DNA of 27,872 nucleotides from CAJPST01 sp041795785 (GCA_041795785.1 JBHBXR010000087.1:1-27872); one strand, 5' to 3'; shown: positions 9,701 to 15,519, numbered from the stretch's first letter. Notes: generated by a model from the sequence alone, not told the origin. A program made the numbers and translations.

Positions 9701-10096
9701 AGTTATTGGAATGAACAGTTGGCAAACCGCATGACGGCGAATTTACCAATAATCACCCGTTTCCGACAAAGTGCGGTCGAAAATAACATTGTTTGTTTAC
9801 CCGATGAACAAAGCGAATGGGGATTCGGTTTTAAATCTGCCGATAAAGCGCATGAAAATCCTGACGATATGACGGATAAAATGTCAGAAATTTGTTATAA
9901 ACCGTTAAATTTTACATCAAACCTCGTCAAGCCTTGGTTTCAAACATCATTAAATCAAGCATTAGAGGAATTGGCGGAACAGCTAGAAGAAAGCAATATC
10001 GTGCAAGTGGCGTTAAAATACGCAACCGCCTCTTTACCGGAATATGATAAAACCAAGTTACAATGGTTTTTCCACGAACAACTAGGATTTTGGTAG
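6746..10096 (+). CDS. cas3: Cas2-Cas3 fusion helicase-nuclease, subtype I-F
   Basis: In type I-F this 1116-residue protein serves both adaptation (Cas2 part) and target degradation (Cas3 part). Residues 1-95 (MNILLISQCHKKALTETRRI...) are the Cas2-like domain. The HD nuclease follows with HD at 123-124 (LLHDLGK), His149 (YRHEW) and HH at 219-220. The superfamily 2 helicase has Walker A ASTGCGKT at 435-442, a DExD-type DEPD at 600-603, SSAT near 630 and motif VI QLAGRIWRH near 875. A Cas3 C-terminal region follows. All key residues seem present. It begins immediately after the cas1 stop and ends only 42 bp before the array, which is transcribed toward it. Five uptake signals lie inside (7091, 7949, 8230, 8854, 9769). 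Confidence 0.97.
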   Translation: MNILLISQCHKKALTETRRILDQFAERCGDRVWQTAITQAGLQTLHNMLRRTARKNTAVACYWTHGKNLTDLLWIVGDSRQFNAQGRVPTNRTTRNLLRTDDESFWVHAYSIQILTALSALLHDLGKSSRAFQAKLRPYALRHADCYRHEWISARLFETMINGCKTDSAWLARLANWSEYVKQNPDWLNQLVPNQANSATDFSHLPPLAQMIIWLIFSHHKLPFTQNVLNIKDQKEKYLRPEYSHSIKNFYRHCRPVEHWVFNRSEHPNPAQFWQFDHLATESGKWQKAMTRWANKALEHQPLMQLAEQEEISDPFLLMLTRLCLIAADHNYSAMPSDPSLGEPLFKQKLLANTDKNKQPKQALDEHLLGVCKAGVRFARLLPKLKTALPAIGKHKTFTKQTALSRFQWQNKAFDLAKSLQLKAEQQGFFGVNMASTGCGKTLANARIMYGLSDPKHGARFTIALGLRVLTLQTGLALREKLSLNEDNLAVLVGGSAVKTLFELQQKQKDEEQNEYAATGTENLSHWFTENEVYGADFIENAVMQREFGTLLAEEKAKKLIYAPIVTCTIDHLIAASETIRGGKHIVPMLRLLTSDLILDEPDDFGYQDLPALSRLVHLAGLLGGKVLLSSATLTPDFIAGLFHAYQTGRKIYQRQQGRNPDLPICSAWIDEYRQQQQDCCDIPEFMTEHNRFVCLRAEKLQQSAVRRSAEIIPLPILKGGENEQLDYHEFARHLIRNAVKLHHSHCETDPFTKKQLSIGLIRLSNIRAIIPLAQALFNLPVTEEFSDYKIHLCCYHSRQLLILRSNLEQKLDRVLDRTVPDKLFSRPEISMALANGKARHHIFIVLGSPVTEVGRDHDYDWAIVDPSSMRSIIQLAGRIWRHRPDKIADKPNIYLLPTNWRALHSDDYLKTDCIFRRPGFEINQDYLLDTHKTAELITAEQLANIQAVPRIIKSAELQPKKYLADLEHKVTADLLNSPTVNSVNSYWNEQLANRMTANLPIITRFRQSAVENNIVCLPDEQSEWGFGFKSADKAHENPDDMTDKMSEICYKPLNFTSNLVKPWFQTSLNQALEELAEQLEESNIVQVALKYATASLPEYDKTKLQWFFHEQLGFW

Positions 10097-10138
10097 ATAA
10101 CTAAGGATTATCATAAAACATCTAAGATAACGTCTGTT

Positions 10139-11306
10139 TTTCTAAGCTGCCTATACGGCAGTGAAGCCTCTCTTGACTGCTCAATCTCTTTGACAAGCTT
10201 TCTAAGCTGCCTATACGGCAGTGAAGGCATTTTTATATAAAACAGAAATGGGCTGGATTTTCTAAGCTGCCTATACGGCAGTGAAGAAATTTCCATAGTT
10301 TCCTCTCTCTCTTGTGTTTTTCTAAGCTGCCTATACGGCAGTGAAGGCGGTTGTAGTAGTCATCCCCGCTTGTTACAATTTCTAAGCTGCCTATACGGCA
10401 GTGAAGGTAACGCGCTTTTAATTGTCGGCGATAAAGCTTTTCTAAGCTGCCTATACGGCAGTGAAGCAATATTGTCAATAGCTCTTTTAGTTTCAATCTT
10501 TCTAAGCTGCCTATACGGCAGTGAAGGCTTAATCCAACCAAGTCGTCCGTATTGAATTTTTCTAAGCTGCCTATACGGCAGTGAAGTAACACGTCACGCA
10601 ACGCAAGAGCGCACTCACTTTCTAAGCTGCCTATACGGCAGTGAAGAAAGTAAAATTAATTGTTGACAAAAAAGTAGATTTCTAAGCTGCCTATACGGCA
10701 GTGAAGTTAAAATATTAGCCTCTACGGCTAATATGATTTTTCTAAGCTGCCTATACGGCAGTGAAGTCCATTCTTGCTGTCATCATAAGCATTCCAGCTT
10801 TCTAAGCTGCCTATACGGCAGTGAAGAGAATTATGAAAGCCGAAAAATATTTTAGAGATTTCTAAGCTGCCTATACGGCAGTGAAGTAATAGTCTAAACT
10901 ACAGTACTTTTTACTGTATTTCTAAGCTGCCTATACGGCAGTGAAGTTTAACTGTTTAAACGTTACGCCCAAAATAGTTTTCTAAGCTGCCTATACGGCA
11001 GTGAAGAACAGAAACAGTACAAAAATAAAACTGGTTATTTTCTAAGCTGCCTATACGGCAGTGAAGTACTAATCCCTCATTGTTATCCCGTAATGATATT
11101 TCTAAGCTGCCTATACGGCAGTGAAGAAGACAATAACCAACATTTGAAAGAAGCACAATTTCTAAGCTGCCTATGCGGCAGTGAAGTTGCAAAAATACAC
11201 CATAGAACGCCAAAGATTTTTCTAAGCTGCCTATGCGGCAGTGAAGCGTACATCTTCACCCCTAAATTGTCTGTCAGTTTTCTAAGCTGCCTATGCGGCA
11301 GTGAAG
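10139..11306 (-). CRISPR. Type I-F CRISPR array, 20 repeats and 19 spacers
   Basis: Twenty 28-bp repeats recur with an exact 60-bp period and enclose nineteen 32-bp spacers. Read on the minus strand the repeat has the type I-F form: CTTCA, then the stem CTGCC/GGCAG around the loop GTATA, then the handle CTTAGAAA. Transcription is therefore leftward, with the leader at the right end next to csy4. Seventeen repeats are identical. The three leader-proximal ones (11159-11186, 11219-11246, 11279-11306) share one change, loop GCATA. Spacers at 10707-10738 and 10887-10918 contain perfect hairpins of 9 and 7 bp. No spacer has a convincing match elsewhere in the window. Open frames across this region are by-products of the repeats. 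Confidence 0.99.
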
Positions 11307-11311
11307 TAAGA

Positions 11312-11340
11312 ATGATACGTTAAAAAGATTGTATTTCCAA
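11312..11340 (-). promoter_or_regulatory. Candidate pre-crRNA promoter adjoining the first repeat
   Basis: On the minus strand a -35 TTGGAA (4 of 6) and a -10 TATCAT (5 of 6) are spaced by 17 bp. Transcription would start in the first bases of the leader-proximal repeat. It would exclude the boxA-like motif just upstream from the RNA, so a start site further upstream is a competing possibility. Confidence 0.45.
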
Positions 11341-11353
11341 ATTGTTAAAGAAC
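11341..11353 (-). promoter_or_regulatory. boxA-like antitermination motif in the CRISPR leader
   Basis: The minus strand reads GTTCTTTAACAAT, close to the rRNA-operon boxA (TGCTCTTTAACAAT), and the similarity continues downstream to ACAATC. boxA binds NusB-NusE in RNA and suppresses Rho termination, and boxA elements have been reported upstream of CRISPR arrays in other bacteria. It can act only if the start site lies at a coordinate above 11353. Confidence 0.6.
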
Positions 11354-11387
11354 TTTTTAGTTAAAATCCCTTTTTTATGATTCGATT

Positions 11388-11438
11388 TTAACCCTTTGTT
11401 TATTATTGAAAAATTTTTCTTTAATAAAAAAGGGTTAA
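11388..11438. repeat. 51-bp near-perfect palindrome in the array leader
   Basis: Perfect outer arms TTAACCCTTT (11388-11397) and AAAGGGTTAA (11429-11438) enclose TTTATTA/TAATAAA arms and a central GAAAAATTTTTC palindrome. Only one single-base bulge and one TT/TT mismatch break the symmetry. No long T run follows on either strand. An additional 8-bp pair TTAAAATC/GATTTTAA (11361-11368 and 11384-11391) overlaps it. The role is unknown; a csy4 3' boundary, a protein-binding site or a cruciform are possible. Confidence 0.75.
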
Positions 11439-11446
11439 TTTTAAGA

Positions 11447-12013
11447 TTAAAAATGCGGAACGGTTGCTGTCTTACTTAGTCCGTAAGCGTTAAATTCACC
11501 CGAATGCGGTGTTGAAAATGATCGCATTTTTATTGCCAACACAAATTTTTGTTTGGTACTGGCGCTTGTTAAGTGGATATGCGGAAAATATTGTTTGGTG
11601 TGCTGCTTATGTAATATTTCTTGCCGTATATTTTCATGCCAGCGATTTTGTTCCGTCAGGCGTTTTTCCGCTCGACGGAGGGCGCTTTGTCCTTTTCGGT
11701 GAATACGACTGTAGCAACGATAGCTGTTCGTTTGAGGCGAGTCGAACACATCACTGATTAAAATATAGTCTTGTAATTCGTGTTGGGTTAATTGATTTTT
11801 AAGTGTTCGGCAATCTTCCTGATTGCCGAATAAACGGATGATACCGCCCAATGTTCGTCCTAATCCGTAAGCAGGAAAAGCAATTCCGATTCTGCCCGAA
11901 AAGTGCGGTAGAAATTGATGCAGTTTTTGCATGCAATAACTGATAACGTCACTTTGCAGCATATCCGTTTGCGGAATCGCTTTCAGTTCAATGTAGTGGC
12001 TCAGTTGAGTCAT
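11447..12013 (-). CDS. csy4: Csy4/Cas6f pre-crRNA endoribonuclease
   Basis: Cleaves the pre-crRNA at the 3' base of each repeat hairpin and stays bound to it as the head of the type I-F Csy complex. The 188-residue protein aligns by eye with Pseudomonas Csy4. His32 in the KLHQ motif corresponds to the catalytic His29, a serine in SASTKQKF corresponds to the Ser148 region, an arginine-rich helix (RRAEKRL) can grip the RNA stem, and the C-terminus YGLSK...VPHF is conserved. The start at 12013 is chosen over a frame open to 12052 because AAGGAG lies 7 nt upstream. It starts 4 bp after csy3 ends and is last in the csy operon. It carries an uptake signal at 11901-11909. Confidence 0.96.
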   Translation of the reverse strand: MTQLSHYIELKAIPQTDMLQSDVISYCMQKLHQFLPHFSGRIGIAFPAYGLGRTLGGIIRLFGNQEDCRTLKNQLTQHELQDYILISDVFDSPQTNSYRCYSRIHRKGQSALRRAEKRLTEQNRWHENIRQEILHKQHTKQYFPHIHLTSASTKQKFVLAIKMRSFSTPHSGEFNAYGLSKTATVPHF

Positions 12014-12017
12014 AGAA

Positions 12018-13013
12018 CTACTCCTTACCGCTTGCACCGAATACGCCGCCACGGATTAATACGCTAATGACATAATGTTGTTGTTCGATCGGTGGGGTTT
12101 TGTCATTCAGTACCCAGTCGTCAAATAAGCTGTAGAAATCCAATTTGGCTTTTGGTTGGCGGAAAGCGGTACCCAATGTGGTTACTGCGCCATAAGGTTC
12201 GGCGGCAATCGGAAATTGCGCATCATCTGCATACCATGTATCAATAGTGCGGATAGCATTACTGACTTTTTGCGAATGCATCGCGGCTTTCTCATTAATT
12301 TTGTAAAGGGTTTTACTTTTGCGCGTATTATTATCCAAAACCAATTCTTGCGAAGGATAAACTTCTTGCCCATAGCCCATTTTGAGTTCCGCCATAACAT
12401 CAAGAATGACAAAACGTTCGCCGTTTAACCCTTGTTTAATATAATCTGCGATTTTGCTGATTTTTTCGTCTTGCAGATTAAAATCATTGAGCGAGAGTTG
12501 TTTGGCATTTTCAAAAATAACGGTTTCATCGTCAATTCGAACCGTTACTCGAATACTTTCCGCTCCCATCCGATTTCGCCATAGCCAGCGGGCGTTAGCG
12601 ATATTGACGGCATAGCGTTTTGCCAGTTCTCCGACACCTTGCGTTTGGAGATAGCTGCGTACGGTTTCCAATAATTTCACTTGATAATCTTGATCGTTAC
12701 AAACATTAGGTTTACCGTCGAAAGGTAATACTTTGCAGCTGAATTTGGCGATAAGCGTATCTTTATCGTCATCTAAAGTGGCGACATCTACGCGTTGGAG
12801 GTTGGCTTTTTGGATTTCCGCATCTAATTTTGCCGGATCATTAGAGAGCGCATTTTTTAACCGATTGGAAATAGTGCCGCGTACAGATTTTTCCCGAATT
12901 TTGACATCTATCGGTTCGTCATTCGAACGACTGTTTCTTTGCGTGAAAAACGCATCTGAAATATCAAGATTGCGTTCAAAAGCGAGTACGCTTGCGGTAG
13001 TTAATTTAGCCAT
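12018..13013 (-). CDS. csy3: Csy3/Cas7f backbone subunit of the type I-F Csy complex
   Basis: The 331-residue protein (MAKLTTASVLAFERNLDISDAF...) is the Cas7f subunit. Six copies coat a 32-nt guide in the standard complex, each covering six nucleotides with one flipped out. Family recognition is from the N-terminal LERNL-type start, IRVTVRI and the C-terminal segment near YYVISVLIRGG (here HYVISVLIRGGVFGASGKE). The frame is open to 13088, but the ATG at 13013 has AAGGAG 6 nt upstream and matches the family start. It overlaps the end of csy2 by 8 bp, indicating translational coupling. Confidence 0.95.
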   Translation of the reverse strand: MAKLTTASVLAFERNLDISDAFFTQRNSRSNDEPIDVKIREKSVRGTISNRLKNALSNDPAKLDAEIQKANLQRVDVATLDDDKDTLIAKFSCKVLPFDGKPNVCNDQDYQVKLLETVRSYLQTQGVGELAKRYAVNIANARWLWRNRMGAESIRVTVRIDDETVIFENAKQLSLNDFNLQDEKISKIADYIKQGLNGERFVILDVMAELKMGYGQEVYPSQELVLDNNTRKSKTLYKINEKAAMHSQKVSNAIRTIDTWYADDAQFPIAAEPYGAVTTLGTAFRQPKAKLDFYSLFDDWVLNDKTPPIEQQHYVISVLIRGGVFGASGKE

Positions 13014-13974
13014 GTTGTTCTCCTTGTGAAATAAGATATAGATTATTTTGTCGGGCATTATAGTGCCAAAAACATTGGGATATATCATCGGGTAAACTGA
13101 GTGGGAAAACCCATTTGCCTAAAGTATAGAGCGCTTCGACATATTGACTCGGGTATTCATTAGTGCGGCAATTTTGTAATTCTCCCGCTGCAAATTGCGG
13201 CGAGATCCCTTGATAGCCAATCGGCATCGGTACCAACCAACCGCGATTTTTCTTCACGGAATATACTGACCAGTTATCGCTGTCTGCATTCGGGGTATTC
13301 GGAATATGATGTAAAACGGCGCTTTCCAATAAAGCGTCAAGTGCGCTTGCATCGGGATTAGGCACAAGCAGTTGAACGTCATCCGAATTAATACCTTGAC
13401 GTAGTTGCCGTGTAATTTCGACTAATTCGGATTTTGCATCCATTAATACAAATGCAGGCATCAATGCAGCGGGAATATCGTTTTCTTCATGCAAGGCAAA
13501 TAATTTGGTTTTTCTGATTTTTAATACCGTTCCTCCCGCAATACGTTGTTGCCAAAGCAGGTTTTGTAATTCTTGGCAAAAATCGACCGCACTTTCGCTT
13601 GCAGTATCTTCCAATTCATAATACAAATCCGTATCCTTGACGTTCACTTCTACTACAAGGGAAACCGTCAGATGAATTTTTCCTTCTTCAATAATGGAGG
13701 CGGTTTCACCGTTTCTCTTAAGCGGATTGCGAGTTTGATTAAAAGTGCGGTCGGAATACGGCGAGTTTTGATTGGTTTGCAGTTCATAATGATGGCAAGC
13801 GATCATGACGCCGCCCAATTCGACGGATTTATGCGATAACTTACGGCTTAATGCGTGAATGGCGCCGACAAATCCGCTTAAGGCGGGAAAACCGTAAGTC
13901 AACGGACCGGACACGGCATTTGCCGCTTGAATTTCAATACGATCAAATAAAAGATAATAATTTGTTGGAAACAT
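13006..13974 (-). CDS. csy2: Csy2/Cas5f subunit of the type I-F Csy complex
   Basis: The 322-residue protein is the Cas5f tail subunit, which with Csy1 holds the 5' handle of the crRNA. Its N-terminus YYLLFDRIEIQAANAVSGPLTYGFPALSGFVGAIHAL is the typical Csy2 opening, with the conserved PALSGFVGAIHAL segment near residues 30-42. It has AAGGAG 8 nt before the ATG, overlapping the csy1 stop, so it is coupled to csy1 with a 12-bp gap. Two uptake signals lie inside (13586-13594 and 13743-13751). Confidence 0.95.
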   Translation of the reverse strand: MFPTNYYLLFDRIEIQAANAVSGPLTYGFPALSGFVGAIHALSRKLSHKSVELGGVMIACHHYELQTNQNSPYSDRTFNQTRNPLKRNGETASIIEEGKIHLTVSLVVEVNVKDTDLYYELEDTASESAVDFCQELQNLLWQQRIAGGTVLKIRKTKLFALHEENDIPAALMPAFVLMDAKSELVEITRQLRQGINSDDVQLLVPNPDASALDALLESAVLHHIPNTPNADSDNWSVYSVKKNRGWLVPMPIGYQGISPQFAAGELQNCRTNEYPSQYVEALYTLGKWVFPLSLPDDISQCFWHYNARQNNLYLISQGEQHG

Positions 13975-13986
13975 AGATGCCGCTCC

Positions 13987-15315
13987 TTAATCTGAATGAC
14001 GTAAGTGATAAGTTAAATGATGTTTCATTTTTTTGCGCCATTCGTTGTATTCGGGTTGATTGAAATCATCGGCAAGCTGTGGAAAGCGTTTTTTCAGATG
14101 GTGGTTTATCCACAGCCCGAAACGTCGTTCAATTTCGATAATCCAATTCCCTTGTTCGCGTTTTTGTTGAAAGTCGTCTTCTTCCCGTTTGGGATCAAGC
14201 CAATATTTTTCTTCCCAATCCAGTTGATAATCTTGCGTCCATCCGGGCGTACGTTTTTGCAATAAGGCGGCTTGTTCCAGCACTTTTTGTGCGATCAAAT
14301 CAATTGCTTCTTTGCGCTGATCACGCACGTTATAAAGATTCTTGTTGGCTTCAACTACGTCATACAAAGAAAGTAAATGTTTATAGCAAATTGCAGCAAG
14401 TCTGCCGGTGAAAATAGAAGATTGTTTTGCGGTAATATTAATTTCTAATTTGGCAGTTGGAATGGGGGGGAGCGAGGGTAACAGATAATTACGTCCGCCT
14501 TGCAAACTGGTTAATTGACTGACATTTTGAGGTTTGGAGCCACCTAGCGTTGTTGTTGCAAGTTGTAGAAAAGAAACATAAGGTTGTTGTTCTTCCGTTC
14601 TTTTATAACGATTATCACGCGCCCGTTTGTTTTGTTCGGAATAGCGTATTTGGTTTATTTTACGGTAAACGGCATTGGTCAAAGAAGACGGATAAAGAGG
14701 AACAAGACAAATATAATCATTGTTAGTCAGCACCTCTTCATTGTTCACCCACAATAATTGTTTATTTCGTTCATGTGTCGTCGGTGTTTTTAAATCACCG
14801 TTTAACGCTGTTTGAAAGGCAATTTTATATTGTTCCGAAAGAGAAAAGTCATCGGCGAAGCAACCGGCTAAAACGGGATCGTCAGTAAGAAGCAAATCTC
14901 TTAATTTTACTTGCTTTTCTTCATCTATAATAATGTTAAAAAATGCGGCAAGCGGTAACGCTGCGGCATTTCCGTTTGCATCAAGCTCCGGTTTTTTTAT
15001 AGATTGGGAACCAACAAGTTCATCGGGTAACTGTTCGGTATATTGTAAATTTATATTATCTCCTTTAGAGTCAGGATGAATACCTTTGGAAATATGCGTA
15101 CCGAATTTTAATTGTTTGGCATATTCATTGGCTGCTTTTGCCATCCAAACTGAAAAACTATATTTTTCATCAAATTCGGCAATTTTTTGTTTGAGCTTCT
15201 CAATCTCTTCAGAATCTGTCTCATTAGCAAGTTTTTTGCGATCAGATTCTGATTTTTTGAAGTTTAGATCTTGTAGGAATTTAAATATGGCAGATTTGAT
15301 GGTATCGGAAGTCAT
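13987..15315 (-). CDS. csy1: Csy1/Cas8f large subunit of the type I-F Csy complex
   Basis: The 442-residue protein is the Cas8f large subunit, which recognises the CC PAM and opens the target DNA. It has the Csy1-typical charged coiled N-terminus, the FGTHISKGIHPDSKGDNI segment (about residues 72-89) and a central GGSKPQNVSQLTSLQGGRNYLLPSLPP stretch (about 257-283) that is a strong family hallmark. It is first in the operon csy1-csy2-csy3-csy4. The ATG has GAGGT 5 nt upstream. Its 5' region holds the protospacer of the crRNA-like unit at 15436-15517, so it is the likely regulated point of the operon. Confidence 0.95.
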   Translation of the reverse strand: MTSDTIKSAIFKFLQDLNFKKSESDRKKLANETDSEEIEKLKQKIAEFDEKYSFSVWMAKAANEYAKQLKFGTHISKGIHPDSKGDNINLQYTEQLPDELVGSQSIKKPELDANGNAAALPLAAFFNIIIDEEKQVKLRDLLLTDDPVLAGCFADDFSLSEQYKIAFQTALNGDLKTPTTHERNKQLLWVNNEEVLTNNDYICLVPLYPSSLTNAVYRKINQIRYSEQNKRARDNRYKRTEEQQPYVSFLQLATTTLGGSKPQNVSQLTSLQGGRNYLLPSLPPIPTAKLEINITAKQSSIFTGRLAAICYKHLLSLYDVVEANKNLYNVRDQRKEAIDLIAQKVLEQAALLQKRTPGWTQDYQLDWEEKYWLDPKREEDDFQQKREQGNWIIEIERRFGLWINHHLKKRFPQLADDFNQPEYNEWRKKMKHHLTYHLRHSD

Positions 15316-15350
15316 TATTTACCTCATGTTGATAATTAATGTTATTAATG

Positions 15351-15378
15351 ATGCTATCTGTTTTATTATATTTGTCAA
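15351..15378 (-). promoter_or_regulatory. Candidate csy1 operon promoter
   Basis: On the minus strand a perfect -35 TTGACA (15373-15378) precedes a -10 TAGCAT (15351-15356, 4 of 6) by 16 bp. A perfect TATAAT at 15365-15370 is an alternative -10, but its -35 would be poor (TTTCTT, 15388-15393). Either start places the guide-matching site at 15401-15426 directly upstream, in the A/T-rich region that an UP element would occupy. Confidence 0.55.
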
Positions 15379-15400
15379 GTGTTTTTTAAGAAAAAATTTA

Positions 15401-15428
15401 CTAAAAGAAAAAAATAAAAAAACAATGG
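15401..15428 (-). promoter_or_regulatory. Predicted target (CC PAM + 26-nt protospacer) of the crRNA-like RNA
   Basis: The minus strand reads CC (15428-15427) followed by 26 bases that match the guide of the adjacent degenerate CRISPR unit at 21 of 26 positions. Mismatches fall at guide positions 6, 15, 18, 22 and 23. Positions 1-5 and 7-8, the type I-F seed, match fully, and identity stops at position 26. It ends 22 bp upstream of TTGACA. Part of the match is low-complexity T-rich sequence; the PAM, ATTGT, A12, C20 and the terminal TAG carry most of the information. Confidence 0.8.
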
Positions 15429-15435
15429 ATTTATA

Positions 15436-15517
15436 CTTAAAATCCGCCTATACGGCGGTTAAACTATGAGATAATAATAAAAATACAATTTTCTAAGCCA
15501 CTTATTCAGCGGTATTT
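15436..15517 (-). ncRNA. Candidate crRNA-like regulatory RNA (degenerate type I-F repeat-spacer-repeat)
   Basis: This is a solitary two-repeat unit, separate from the main array, oriented like csy1. The upstream repeat (15490-15517) folds as CCGCT/AGTGG around GAATA and is followed by CTTAGAAA, the exact 8-nt 5' handle of the main repeats. A 26-nt guide (15464-15489) follows. The downstream repeat (15436-15463) folds as CCGCC/GGCGG around the unchanged loop GTATA, with covarying stem changes relative to CTGCC/GGCAG; its own handle has decayed and is not needed. Csy4 cleavage would yield 15497 to 15444, a 54-nt RNA (8 + 26 + 20) against 60 for standard crRNAs. The guide matches a CC-flanked site in the csy1 upstream region. 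I infer an autorepressor analogous to CreR/CreA crRNA-like RNAs; alternatively it is a decayed second array. Confidence 0.82.
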
Positions 15518-15519
15518 GC

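Noticed and set aside
10111..11323. Open frames on both strands across the array with repeated peptides such as LHCRIGSLE.
   Set aside because: They arise because the repeat-plus-spacer unit is 60 bp, a multiple of three; none has a ribosome site or protein-like composition.
11329..11337. A 9-nt plus-strand match to the start of the crRNA-like guide (ATTGTATTT), overlapping the array promoter.
   Set aside because: The two bases on the PAM side are AG, not CC, and the match does not extend; a 9-nt A/T-rich match is expected by chance.
15319..15327. A two-codon ORF, ATG AGG TAA, directly before csy1, reminiscent of rare-arginine-codon toxin RNAs paired with crRNA-like antitoxins.
   Set aside because: The AGG is simply part of the GAGGT ribosome site of csy1; there is no separate promoter or ribosome site, and the guide target lies upstream of the csy1 promoter itself.
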